A stretch of 64,000 bases of DNA, from positions 1,798,001 to 1,862,000 of the forward strand of contig JAOVFP010000019.1 in the NCBI GenBank assembly GCA_025738555.1, given 5' to 3'. Both the position numbers and the translations under genes were made by a program. Shown piece after piece: positions 36,178-47,592 of this stretch (its first letter is position 1; the number at the start of each line of letters is the position of its first letter). Under the pieces are notes generated by a model that made no database searches, had not been told where the DNA came from, and saw only the letters and a list, made by a program, of their open reading frames with translations. Origin of the DNA: Cyathus striatus (lineage: Eukaryota; Basidiomycota; Agaricomycetes; Agaricales; Nidulariaceae).

Positions 36178-37320
36178 ATGCCCAACTTTAACGAGCAAAC
36201 TACCATCCAAGAAGTCGCAGCTGCTTATCCAGGAGCCATTGAGGGACGTACCTATCTTATTACAGGTGCAACAAATGGTCTGGGACGTGCATTTGCCAAG
36301 TTTATTGCTCAGCAAGGGGCAGGGACTGTTGTTCTTACGGGACGATCGCAGGAGAAGTACGTGGCTAGATATTCTTTATGACACTGAGTCATTACTTAAC
36401 TATAACAGGCTGGCTGATACATTGGAAGAGATCAAATCCACTGCTAGCCCTAATACTACTGTCAAGACTCTACACCTGGACCAAGAATCAGAAGATTTGG
36501 TGCGTCATGCTGCAGAACAGATTGTTTCTGGGGCTCTTGGTATTCCGAAAATTGATGTCCTGGTAAATAATGCTGGGATTTTCGCGGTACCGTACAAGAA
36601 AGTTCACGGCTATGAAAGTCAATTCTTCTGGTGTGTCTTGAGTCGCTGATTCGATATCTTTAAACACTAAAACAGTATTAGTAACCATCTAAGCCACTTT
36701 CTATTTACCAATCTCATTCTCTCGCATATGGCCTCACCTGCGAGAGTCATCAACGTCAGCTCGGCTGGATATATACACGGTCCAGTGCGCTTCGACGATA
36801 TCAATTTTAAAGATGGTGAAGTATACGACAAATATAAGGCCTATGGACAATCTAAAACCGCAAATATACTCTTTGGTATGGGATTAAGCAAACGGTTCAA
36901 GTCGAAAGGAATACAAGGGTTTTCTCTTCACCCTGGACTGTGCGCTCACTTCATGTTTTTATTGTCATTGTTCAGTTCTAATCATACCGTATAATAGCAT
37001 TATGACTGGTATAATGTTGCATCTTGATATGGTAGCGGAAGGTATCAAGGATCCCATAAGTGGAACATATTGGAATACACATCCTATTGTAAGTACTCTC
37101 AATATATATATATATATATATATCTAACCGACCGTAATTATAGACACATGACCAGGGTACTGCAACGTACCTCTATGCAGTTCTTGCTCCTGAATTGGAC
37201 ACAAGAGGTGGTGCATATCTTGAGGGATGCCAAATAAAAGATCTCCTTGCCCCCATGTCCGACGTCGACGCAGATAGACTTTGGGATCTGTCGAATGGTG
37301 TATTCGGAACAAGCTTTTAG
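36178..37320 (+). CDS. short-chain dehydrogenase/reductase
   Basis: Five exons (36,178-36,356; 36,409-36,630; 36,682-36,939; 36,998-37,088; 37,144-37,320) join in phase to 308 residues. All introns are GT-AG and 51-58 bp long; the last contains a TA run. The classical SDR fold is visible: cofactor motif TGATNGLG near residue 35, DVLVNNAG near 120, NVSSAG (catalytic Ser) near 165, and YGQSK (catalytic Tyr and Lys) near 200. The sequence resembles the retinol dehydrogenase / WW-domain oxidoreductase-like group of NAD(P)-dependent oxidoreductases. Substrate cannot be told. The start at MPNFNEQTT fits family N-termini. The gene is intact, unlike its neighbours. Confidence 0.9.
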
Positions 37321-37545
37321 TTCCGTCGTATACTATTGTAATATCCTGGTGTGCTAAGTAACATTTCATATACAACGTCCGTTTCCTTACTATTACAGAT
37401 CGGGAGTAAGTGGCAGTGATTAGGTACAATTCCTTGGCATGGGACATCAATCACATCTTATTGACGACGCAACATACACATGTAATTATGAAGATATATA
37501 TGGATATTCACGTAAGTCCAAATCAGCAAGCACAACATCTAGCAT

Positions 37546-37890
37546 GTGGTTATCATGCTCAGCCGATATATAAACACCACCGGTAACACCATTAGGTCGT
37601 CTAAGGACAGGGTCAATTACCTTCAGGAAGACATTAAGCAATGGGTTAGAACTACTGTTCTCGATCTACACGAACAGAGTACGGTCCATGGTAATATTCG
37701 GAGTGATAATGTAATGGTGAAGATGGATACATGGCGTTCATGCTTCTAGACTTTGAGTTGTCGGGGTTAAATGGCCAGGTCGAGTATCCTCCTTAGTTGA
37801 AACTGATGGAATGCCTAAAGATGTTGCATATCGCATGCCTATCTTACCTAGGCACGATATAGTCATGCTCGAAAAGCTATTTGTGTAGTC
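37546..37890 (+). pseudogene. fungal protein kinase-like relic
   Basis: The C-lobe of a fungal-specific kinase can be seen. TVHGNIRSDNVMVK corresponds to the catalytic-loop HxD region but has Asn where the catalytic Asp is expected. LLDFELSG fits the DFD/DFG position, and RHDIVMLEKLF matches the C-terminal part. The pieces lie in different frames (shifts near 37,732 and 37,795), and the N-lobe is missing. It is a truncated, inactive copy just downstream of the SDR gene. Confidence 0.6.
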
Positions 37891-39150
37891 TCTGAAATTG
37901 GTTTATTCTGTATTACGATTTAAATTTTATCTGCCTATATATGTAACTCTAAGGAGAGAGAAGTCATTCCCATCCATAACTGTGAAATCTATTGTGACAC
38001 AACCGAAGAGCCTCTATAATGAACAGTAAATAATATATTTATTAATGAAGAAACTGGACACGAACGTCGTTCGATAGACCCCAAGGCCGAGTAACAAGCC
38101 CAGTTCTCAATGAAGTCTGCAAGGATCCGAGCTTTCTTCCTATGAACAGTGAAAGGCAAGAGAAAGACGTAATACTGTAAGTTACTGCAGCCCTTACATC
38201 GACGACACATAACAGCTCTTTGTCTTGCTGAGCCCCATAAAGGGCAATAACACGCCCAGCTCCCCTTTCCTCTTAGCGAAGCGCATATCCTTTGTCACAC
38301 CTCGATAACCATATAGCCCATGTCACGAAAATGTACCCAACCGACGAACATAAATGTAGCCAAGGTATGGCAAGAGCATCCAATGTAATGACTGTAAGTG
38401 TTAGAGCGCACCTAGGTTGTTCCCAAATAAATGCCGTACACATACGCTAAAACGCGCAAGCAGTAGAGTTGACTATACCCAGCTGCACGTCGAGCGCAGG
38501 CACATCACTCTATACAGGTAAGAATGAACACTGAAACGGCCCCGCGAGAATAAAAGGTAAAAGGGGCTGGGTGAAGAAGCACCAGTAGGTCCTCCAAATT
38601 TCCATGGACCGCACTCTGCCACTCGCAAAGACACATGGATGAAAGAGACCGCATGTGGGCACATATTTTCGAGATGCTGCCGCATATGACTATCTAGGAC
38701 GAAGCTCCTTGAGCCCACGAGTCGGTAGGGCCCACAGATAGCGTACTATGCTGCCAGCGGAAAACCATTGCCTATGCAAAACATCGATCGTATCGTGGAG
38801 TAAATGAACCACCAAGTGTTCCATTACCACAACTTCACTTTCACTCCACCACCGACGATACCAAAAAGAACGGAGGACTCGCACTGACTCACCGATGGTC
38901 TGGCTGCCTTAGAACACAATCTCCCCATAACTTCGCACCTTGAAGGCAATGTTTCTCTTCTCCTTGATAAAATCAGCTTGCTCCGCCGTGTCTTCCTGTG
39001 TATGCAGCTGCTCCTCATGAACAGGCGAAGTAGGTGTCAAAGCTGGTGACGAAGTGCCGTTCGTCTTGTGGTGTAGGCTTCAACACAATCGAAAATCAGC
39101 ATGTCGAGAATAAAGATATGACACTGTGCATACCCAGATTCTTTTCATTA
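37891..39150. other. gap, higher GC, no recognised gene
   Basis: Several open frames of 60-80 codons exist on the minus strand. One long readable phase (about 38,830-38,473) contains two stops. None shows a motif or a coherent exon chain. It may hold a decayed gene that I cannot identify. Confidence 0.4.
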
Positions 39151-41300
39151 CTAGTCACCTTCTCCGTACCCCTCCCGTGTCCCACTCGGTGTAGAATCGT
39201 CGAGACTATTGGCTGGCGGAGTCCAAGTCGCTGATAGCTGAGCCTGAACAGCACTAGCCTCTCTCTTCGAGGCAGCAAGCCCTAAATCAAAGCTTGGTCT
39301 ATTGGTGTTTTGCATGGTACCAGTCGTTGGGAGTGGCTGAGCTACGTGTACGAGGTGGCTAGAGAAAAGTTGGTGGAGAAGCCTCGTCGCTGCCATCAGA
39401 GTCTCAGACAGTGTTCGATTACGTAATATTCACTAGTCGGAGACTCGGAACGTCCAAGGACCGTCCTGATTGCTTAAGCGCTTAACGTTCCCACTCAAAA
39501 GTCGCACAGGCGTAGTCCGGCGACATCCGGAAGTTACAGGCACTTCTGATGTTCTGTAATTTTCGGAAAATTCCTGTAAATGTCCCATTTTCCAGATCGA
39601 AAACAGGTCTGAACAGATTCCAACAGAGAGATATAAAACCAATATGAAAATATATTCAGCACTAATCCGACTATTACAGGAATGTACTGAAATATGGTTC
39701 CTGTGACGTAATCCCTCCCTCCGCTTCCCCCTTCCTTCCCCACACTCACTCCTGCTCTCCAACCCCACCATTCCCACCATACAACCAATCTTCATCCCCC
39801 TCCATCAGTCCAGCGAAATCCCTTAAGCCCTTTCAATTCATGCAATCCGCTCTAATCAATATCAGAACCTGCATAAAATACAGAGTAGTTGATGACATAC
39901 AACTTTGAGGAGGAGCCTATCCCAGTTGGATTAGCAGGGGCAGTACAAGGAAGGCAGCATGTTGTGCATTTGGGAGGGTTTTATGCCAGTGTGCTACTAA
40001 ATGTGTGTTAGTTAGCAGAAAAGACAAGGGAGTAGATAGCATACCATGAACATGTCTCGCTCTATTCACCATGGGGGGATGCTGATTGGCAAAGTGGCAA
40101 GGTAGTATACTTCTGTGCCACAACGATGAGCATCCAGGAATAAGTTAAGGCCAAGGGGGTAGATCAGGGGACATACACCAAAAACGGCCAGTTCACAGAT
40201 GTGACTAGCAGAGCAACAGCCTAGGAGGTGTACAAGCTGGGAAGTCTTTGTACGTCCGGCAGTATTCACAACTTACAAGGACATCCAGAGACTGAAACCC
40301 AGGTAAAGCTAGATATATGCACTATAAACATGAGATAAAGAATCATAAAACACACCTAAAAGATCTTCCATGGAAGTAATGGTGGCGTGGTGGGGAGCTT
40401 CAATGAATTTGAACCTCCAATCAAGTACAGTGCAATGCATAGCGGCGGTGCAGTGTCTGTTGATCAAGGTTAGGCTCCCTATGAGACAGAATCACCACCT
40501 TTGAAAGAACGCCTCAGCACCTGGATCCCGAACCAGCAGCACCAGCATGAAACCCAAGCAGCCTTGGCCCTTCACAACAAAGAGAAGGAGGATCAACAAG
40601 GGAACAAAAGGGGAAGGGCTGGGGGCAGAGCAGGGAGAGGGAGGGAAGGAGTCAGAGCTGGGGAGCTGGGGAGCGGGGAAGTGGGGGGGTGATGGTAAGG
40701 AAGCAAAAAGGAATGGTGCATTGTTTGGCGTTACACAAGTGCACCAAAGAAATGCACGGACCCTCTAAAAGTCCATCAAGAACTTGTAAATTTATGAAGT
40801 GCTCGCGAAGTCACCCTAGCTCAAAGAAATGAGTTGACTGTGTGCAGCAAAAGCAAAAGCGACAACAGTTGTGTAATATGCAGTAATGCAATATAGAAAT
40901 AGATTAGATAAATATGAAAATAGCAGCGATTTCCGGCTGGGCTCGGATAACACCGGAAATGTCAGATCTGGCCGGATGGTCCGGACCAGACCTGCGCGAC
41001 TTTTGACTGGGGCTTAACTTCCAAGAGTAACTTCAACAGCCTCTAAGATAGCCAGACGCTATCATGGTTACCATACACCTCACTGAAAACAGCCTAGCTA
41101 GAATTTTCGAGTCGGCATTGTAGATAATCATACCTTGTAGGGTTGTCTTCTCATGAATTAAAATTACAAAGTCTACAATGCGCTGGCAGTTACATGTGTG
41201 AAATGTAGGAATGGACTCTGTTTGTGGGATACCATTGAATATCATAAATTATAATGCTAATCAAACGCACGTTACTGGTATCAATAGAACGTTAACCGGC
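39151..41300. other. gap with unidentified short open frames
   Basis: Minus-strand frames at 39,396-39,151, 39,795-39,433 and 40,269-40,066, and a plus-strand Arg/Gly-rich frame at 40,501-40,692 over a purine-rich run, have no recognised motif. I cannot say whether any is an exon. Confidence 0.35.
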
Positions 41301-41319
41301 TGAACATGTATAACTATAT

Positions 41320-41715
41320 TCATTTTCTCGGCTTAAAACACAAATCAGCATTAAATCTCACGACATTGAACATTAAAGGTAAACAGACCTTTCCATTTGA
41401 GTTATTATTGATATTCTTCGCATAAAACTCCTTTCCCTTCATACCGCTACCAACGTCTGCGGTGACGGACGAAATGTTGGAACCTTCAGCTTTCATCATC
41501 GCCTCATACATCATTGTGAACTCCTGCGGGGTGATGATCTTTTTAGCCACCAGATCAAGCAACTCTGATCGATTGGGTCCTGCGCCGTTGTTGACATCTC
41601 CATCAACCCGTAGCTTCTCGTATTCAGAACGTTCGAATACCGTTGACTTGTACGTGACCCTCTTATCGTGGGCGGGGGCTGGGGGAGTGGTCGAGGATCC
41701 GAAGAAACTTGACAT
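41320..41715 (-). CDS. small conserved protein, local family member 1
   Basis: Exon 1 (41,715-41,389) and a 12-bp last exon (41,331-41,320, encoding PRK) flank a 57-bp intron with GTCTGT...TTTAAG ends. The product is about 112 residues. It shares a core with the genes at 42.4 and 44.4 kb: VTYKSTVFE, VDGDVNNGAGPNRSELLD, MYEAMMKAEGSNISSVTADV and GKEFYAKNI. The N-terminus is short and Ser/Pro-rich. No signal peptide or membrane segment is seen. Reading through the intron also stays open, so the splice rests on comparison with the paralogues. Function unknown; likely cytosolic and helical. Confidence 0.65.
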   Translation of the reverse strand: MSSFFGSSTTPPAPAHDKRVTYKSTVFERSEYEKLRVDGDVNNGAGPNRSELLDLVAKKIITPQEFTMMYEAMMKAEGSNISSVTADVGSGMKGKEFYAKNINNNSNGKVCLPLMFNVVRFNADLCFKPRK

Positions 41716-42419
41716 GATGAATTTCGACTTATTTCAAAGAAGGAGAGTTTGATGGCGATAAACTTGCACAGTACGATCGTGCATTTATGTGAAACGAACA
41801 GTCTTCTTTCTGGACGGTGGTATAACAGGATATAGCATAGTCTAGTAGGTTTGGGGCAAAGGGCATTCATGAAGAAGCACTGGGTTTCATCATTTGTTCG
41901 AACATTTAGCTTCTCGAATTTATGAGGAAACCATGAACGTGTCTGCATGATGCATTCCATGTCTATAAATATGTAAATCACCCATATCCGATTACAATTC
42001 ACCATTTCAAATCCTATCACACTGTCAGTTTCTGGAATTTGTGTGACGTGCAGCACGACTCGATCAGATGAGTGTTTTTAATTAGCAAACAAGCCAGTGG
42101 GTAATTCTCTAGTGATATCATATCACATGCGTTACTCATTGAGATTAACGGGCAAACCACAAAGGTAACATACTCGAAACACAATGCTTATACGACATGA
42201 AGCGAATCTTCCAGTCAATTCATCGTTTTTGTGTACAAACATAACACGGGAGCAAAGAGGCAGTAATACTAATAAGTACATGTATGTATCCGTCAAATGA
42301 CTTTCAGAGGCGGAGGTACTAGAATATTAGCTTCATCGATGTGTGAATCACTCTAGAATAAAATAATGCCTACTTGTAACGAATCGTGATAACATGTCCG
42401 ACCACTAAAGTGAATATAT
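41716..42419. other. intergenic spacer upstream of family member 1
   Basis: Spacer between two same-strand paralogues. No other gene recognised; the long minus-strand frame across 42,056-41,511 is out of phase with the real exon and overlaps it. Confidence 0.5.
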
Positions 42420-42822
42420 TTATTTCCGATGCTGTCAGACACGCACACACTGAGTCAGATTAAAGCAGGCATAACGACGAGCAAAAGAAGCTGACATGTG
42501 TTCCATTGTTAATACTTTTGGCAAAGAATTTCTTCCCTTTCATACCAGTGCCTACATCCGCAGTGATAGACGAGATATTGGCACCTTCAGCATTCATTAT
42601 GGACTCGTACATCATGGCGAATTCTTTGGGAGCGATGATTTTCTTCGCCACCATATCAAGCAGCTCCGACCGGTTAGGTCCAGAAAAATTGTTAATATCG
42701 CCTTCGACTTTTAAGTGATCATATGCAGCTTGTTCGAATACTGTAGACTTGTACGCGACCTTGCCGTTGTGTCCAGCGCCTGGGTTAGAAGATGGAGAGG
42801 CAGAGGAACCGAAGAGAGGCAT
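42420..42822 (-). CDS. small conserved protein, local family member 2
   Basis: Exon 1 (42,822-42,496) and a 12-bp terminal exon (42,431-42,420, encoding HRK) are joined across a 64-bp GTCAGC...GACAG intron, giving about 112 residues. It is the closest relative of the 41.3-kb gene: VAYKSTVFEQ, VEGDINNFSGPNRSELLDMV, MYESIMNAEGANISSITADV, GKKFFAKSI. A TATAAA box lies about 60 bp upstream (near 42,880). Tandem arrangement on the same strand indicates local duplication. The conserved intron position and mini-exon argue that the gene is under selection. Function unknown. Confidence 0.7.
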
Positions 42823-44388
42823 GTCTTTATCGAAGAAAGATTGGTTTCGTAAGCTCTTCGAACTACATCAGGACTCATTTATATGAGTAATTTTCATCGA
42901 GCTATTTTAACCTTTATGATAATCGCGATATCCGACTACATCCCCTGTAATGAAAATGCTAAATGTAACTTGCCGTATGACAACAACAAGAGATGATAGA
43001 ATTTGGAAAAACGTGAGTAATATGATACGGGTTAAGCTGTCAAGGTTGACGAACGTGACGAAATGTCGACTCGGGTATATCCATGGAATGCAGTACTCAA
43101 CGCACTCGAGTATGGATTTCTTGAAACGGAGTTGAAATACTAAGTGATGTGATGCGATCGCCTGCGATTGATTGATGCCTTCGATCACATGCGGAGGAAA
43201 TGCGTTCAGTGAAAACCTAGAGTTTCTCTGAAGGTAACCACCGAAATCTCAGATTCTACCGGACACATCCATATTTCGCATTGCAAAGATCGCGTAAGTT
43301 GCACATACAGTGCATTCAGTCACTTCGCATCACTTGATTTGGCAGGGAGCCATCAAAAAATTTCAAACATAAACTACTTTTCACCAACACTTCTAACCAA
43401 CTCCAAACCACATTTAGAGATGATAGATTGGTTAGTTCTATCATTACTGTGAATTACAAGATGATTGGCCGATTTTTGATCCGGGAAAAATGAAACAACT
43501 CTTATTATATAATAACACTAATACCTTATATAGTAATATAATTATGTAATTTTTGAGAATGTTCTAACCCTAAGATCTTGTAGTTGACATCTTCTGCCAC
43601 ACCTGCATTCCATAAATGGTAATTGCACCTTAGAAACACTGTCGGAGTGGAGAAAGCGTTGTATTCAACATATTTGATATGTGTCTTGGTTAAAACTTTG
43701 TCAAAATAACCCCCAAAATTTTTTGATCCACCCGCGGAAAGTGAAACAGCGTGGGAAAAATCGAGAAGACATCGTAAATCGCATTCTTTTGGTTGGTTTC
43801 CTTCCAAAAAAAAATATCAAGGAAATATACAAAAAATTTCTTCACCTAAAATGTGACATGTTGGAAAGCTTCCCAAATGCACTGTACCAAAATAATGTGA
43901 GATGGTCATCCTTAGCTGATTGACTAGAAGCTTAATACTATTGAACTGGACGTCATCTTTCCCCACGAACATTACCATTCAATTGCCTCATTGTTCACGC
44001 GGATGTCGAAAGGCTGCTTTCGTTCGATCTGCTACCGGTTGGTTTATAAAAGGTATCGATAGCGGAACAACCGCCCCGAGACATATGACCCTCTCTGCGG
44101 ACTGTGCATCACATAGTCCGTTTTCATGACAGTTCAAATGTTTCGATTGCTTCAGGGTATTACAACACGCTTCAAGCGTTTCAAAGTTCCGCAAGCAATT
44201 GAATTTGCCCTAATGCCCTACACAAACCTGCGACGTTTGTCAAACATCAGTGCCACCCGGAGAATATAGTAGCGGAAGAGAGAATTCATTTGGAACAGCG
44301 TAAGTATATATAAGCTCTTCTGAATTTCTTCTCATTCATATTAGTTTCATAGTCTTATTCTGATTCCTTACGAACATCTGCTTCGAAG
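42823..44388. other. gap between family members 2 and 3
   Basis: Short frames at 43,807-43,526 (minus) and 43,681-43,923 (plus) overlap and show no motif. The last 150 bp hold the promoter region of the 44.4-kb gene, with a TATATAA at about 44,304. Confidence 0.45.
44300..44312 (+). promoter_or_regulatory. TATA box
   Basis: AAGTATATATAAG lies about 80 bp before the ATG at 44,389, a typical distance for a fungal TATA box with a short 5' leader. Confidence 0.5.
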
Positions 44389-44987
44389 ATGTATAGGCAA
44401 CAAGGTTACTACGGCGTTGGCTACAATACCTCTTATGGGTACTATAATCCTGTCTATCCAATCCCTGCTCCAAGTACGTGGATCTCCATCTCGTTAAATT
44501 CTCCTCTTAGTAACACATCGTATTCACTAGCATATAATATACCCACCCCTGCCGCTACCCAACCTCCAGCTAGCTCTAACGCTAGCAGTGGTACTAACCC
44601 GAAGGGCAATAATGGAGGGAGAGTAGCATACAAAGCCACAGTATTCCAGGATAGCAACTTTACAGAAAAAGTCGAAGTAGATGGCGAAATCCACAACAAT
44701 TCCGGTCCTGGTCAATTGTCTCGTCTATTAGACATGTTAGAGGCAGGGAAAATAAATCAGACACAATTTAACGATCTATACGATAAATCGTTGCAGTCGG
44801 AAGGGAGGAGTATTTCGGAGATTACGTCGGAGGTTGGTAAGGGTGCTAAGGGAAAGATATTCACTTCGAAAGGTATTTTTAATGAGACTGTTGTTCGGTC
44901 TGGAAAGCAGGTATGTTTCCTTAGAAATTACACCATGACATGACGCTAATTGATAATTTTGTCGTGGGCTCGCAGGCTTCGAAGTGA
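44389..44987 (+). CDS. small conserved protein, local family member 3
   Basis: Three exons are likely: 44,389-44,473, 44,531-44,910 and a 12-bp terminal exon 44,976-44,987 (ASK, then TGA). Introns are GTACGT...CTAG (57 bp, stays open if retained) and GTATGT...CGCAG (65 bp). The N-terminus is Tyr/Pro/Asn-rich (MYRQQGYYGVGYNTSYGYY), unlike the other two. The core is shared: VAYKATVFQ, VEVDGEIHNNSGPGQLSRLLD, LYDKSLQSEGRSISEITSEV and GKIFTSKGI. The product is about 158 residues. It is on the opposite strand to its paralogues. No known domain recognised; the Tyr-rich extension could favour self-association. Confidence 0.7.
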
Positions 44988-45475
44988 TATTATGCAGATT
45001 GTATTTAGCGAGATTCTTTGTTCAATGTTTAGTTTTCCATACGGGTTTCCAATATGATTTTTCCGCATCCACCAAATAGTAACATGTATATGCTTATTAT
45101 TTATTCCAATAACGTCAAGGACACAATTGGTTTGGCCGCTTATCTTCCCGATATCTATAATGCATGGTCGTGTTCCGAAGCAAACCTCTTTCAGCTTAAG
45201 AGTCAAGCGGTCAAGAGTAAGTCAAGACTAAGCGATGTTGCAAGATCTCAATATCTAACTGTCCTATTAATCTAAGAATCTAAGTCTTGTCGAACGCAGT
45301 ACTTACTATGCATAAAGTTGGTTACGTTGGAGTTTGAAACATTGAAGCAATTACGGAGATCTGAAACGTACTTATGCAACCTTTGCATCGTTCTGACAAC
45401 GTTACAACTCGAAAACCCTGAACGCATCAACCTTTCTGCCACCGCTAGTATCTAATTACTCCAAACTAGCCTGGG
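44988..45475. other. convergent intergenic region
   Basis: Lies between the 3' ends of family member 3 and the F-box gene. No gene or repeat recognised. Confidence 0.5.
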
Positions 45476-46909
45476 TCACTCAGAGTCAACATGATTGACA
45501 AGTTCCACGCCCCGGGACCATTCCATTTGATCTAACTCGAATTGCAACCAATCCCTCCAGCCGAAGTTTACCTGTGCAGCATCAAACGTGACATCGAGCC
45601 CTTCCTGTATTAATCTCTCTAGTACCTTGCTGGAGTTGGAATGACGTAGCTCGATCCCATCAAAGCGTACTTTAACGTCTTCTAACCGACATATCATGTT
45701 CTCGGCCTCGTAAAGCGGTGGATGACCAGTCCATCGTGACTCCAGAAGAGCAATAAATTTGTCTGTGAGGAACATTCTTGGCACCCAAGCTCTACCATCA
45801 AAAATTGCTAGTGTGGTCAGGCGCGGAAGGATGCTATGTGAGTCGGTAGGCGTCAACGCCTGGAATAAATCTTCATAATCTGGCAGTGCAGGCATGTTCA
45901 ACATAAGAACCTCCAAGGAAGGTGTAGCTGAGAACAATTCAAGAAAATCATGGAGCGAATAGCTGGAGCCGGAGGTGTCAATATGCAATCGGCGAATTGG
46001 AGCTATAACTCGGAAGAAGTCATCCAATGAGCTTTCATCAAGCCTTATCTCGAAAGCATCTAATGAAAATGTTTCCAATGATGGGCAATGAATACCATGC
46101 AGAAATGGCCCCATGAATGGTCCAATAGATAGAAGATAAAGGTTTGTTAGGTTGGCTAGATGTACGGATTCATAGATGGAGCTATCAGGTCCACGAGTTG
46201 AAAATGCACCCCATTCTAGTGTAGCGCTGCATTCTTTTAAGATGTTGCGCCAGTCGCGATAGTACATTGGAACCCCAAGTAATAGATGAGTCAGCTGATT
46301 GTATGGAAGGGGGATGGTATATAATGATTCCCAGCGGAGAGGATTCATAAGCAGTGCACGTTTTAGCATGGGGGTAGTGGAAAACACGGGATGGTAGGTT
46401 TCGCCAAACATACTTCCGGGATGCACAGTGTTTTGTCCTAATAACAACACTTCTTCCAGCATTGTGAACTTTTCGGACGTCGTCTTTTCTATTTCGTATA
46501 ATGCAGCCGCGGCTGTCGATCCGTTTAATCGGAGTTTTTTTACACGAGCAATATACGGCCTGATGATGTCAGCGAAGAAGGGGCCAATGGTCTTGGATGG
46601 ATCGGAATCGCATTGAAACTGAAGCTCGACGGAGAGCGGGATTGAATCCCCTGATCTTGATAGCCACTCCATTGCTAACAGCTTTCTTTTGCTCAGCAAT
46701 GAGCCCGAGTCAATGTCGGATAACGGGACACATATTTTGATATCTGACCAGAGTTCGGACGTCTGGAGGGCTGTGGCGCGCCATTGTGACGAGACATTAA
46801 TGAGAGCGAACCTTTCGTTAGTAGAATCTGCCACTGGGTGTCCTGTAACGGTGTATAAGAAGATTTTGGAAAGTAATTCTGGGGGAATGAGCGAGATGGG
46901 GGACATCAT
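45476..46909 (-). CDS. F-box protein with leucine-rich repeats
   Basis: A single open frame of 477 codons begins MMSPISLIPPELLSKIFLYT. The IPPELLSKIF core followed by VSSQWRATALQTSELWSDI is the standard basidiomycete F-box, which docks on Skp1 in SCF ubiquitin ligases. The rest contains irregular Leu-rich repeats (for example LEVLMLNMPALPDYEDLF, LPRLTTLAIFDG) that would recruit substrates. Length fits this large, rapidly evolving family. The second Met is an alternative start. No introns are needed. Target protein unknown. Confidence 0.85.
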   Translation of the reverse strand: MMSPISLIPPELLSKIFLYTVTGHPVADSTNERFALINVSSQWRATALQTSELWSDIKICVPLSDIDSGSLLSKRKLLAMEWLSRSGDSIPLSVELQFQCDSDPSKTIGPFFADIIRPYIARVKKLRLNGSTAAAALYEIEKTTSEKFTMLEEVLLLGQNTVHPGSMFGETYHPVFSTTPMLKRALLMNPLRWESLYTIPLPYNQLTHLLLGVPMYYRDWRNILKECSATLEWGAFSTRGPDSSIYESVHLANLTNLYLLSIGPFMGPFLHGIHCPSLETFSLDAFEIRLDESSLDDFFRVIAPIRRLHIDTSGSSYSLHDFLELFSATPSLEVLMLNMPALPDYEDLFQALTPTDSHSILPRLTTLAIFDGRAWVPRMFLTDKFIALLESRWTGHPPLYEAENMICRLEDVKVRFDGIELRHSNSSKVLERLIQEGLDVTFDAAQVNFGWRDWLQFELDQMEWSRGVELVNHVDSE

Positions 46910-47592
46910 GGGTTGTAATGATGGAAATGAAGATAGAGCGATTATTTACCTCAAGGTTTATTTACCTATCCCCAAGCTTACTTTTTCTTAATTAAAACCA
47001 CGCGTCTATACCCACCACGTGACTACGGCGCGTCGCATTAAATGACTTTCTTCTATTGCTATTATTAATAAGATATTGATATGCTCTGCACCAGCTCTGC
47101 ACCTCACGCAGGAATAAAGCTATCAATCGTGCGATTTACTGCTATGTCTTCCCTGTAGAATTAAGTGCAATTAATCGGGGCCTGGGGGTACCCTGGAACG
47201 CGACTGAAAGCCTTTTCGGTTGCCTTAAATATGTTTGGTTAGCAGCTATGGTAATTCTGTTTGGGTTGCGATTTTAGAAATCCACCTTCTCCAGGTTCTT
47301 TACCTCAAAACACATCTTGGTTAAAATCATCCTTGTGATGATGCCTCTGGACTATTTATAAAATATTTATATCTAACTTCTCTTTGTCGCCCAATGCACT
47401 GCATTAGACTGCCTTTCCCTAACTATACTACATAATCTGAACTATACTCAGGAGGCGGTGACGATCCTCGTAATATCTCCTGATCTACTATTGTCCTACA
47501 AATTGATCTATCTAGTACTGGTTTTTCACTTGAATGGACTCCCTGTGTCTAATTTCCAGCGGTCAGTATGATGTTGATCTGATTGATAGGTG
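46910..47592. other. intergenic region
   Basis: Upstream of the F-box gene and downstream of the membrane-protein gene. No coding or repeat feature recognised. Confidence 0.5.

Noticed and set aside
38473..38880. Long readable minus-strand phase with aromatic-rich text
   Set aside because: Two internal stops, no recognised motif and no supporting exon structure; not listed as a gene.
41511..42056. 181-codon minus-strand frame
   Set aside because: It overlaps the first family gene in another phase, has no motif, and the real exon is supported by two paralogues.
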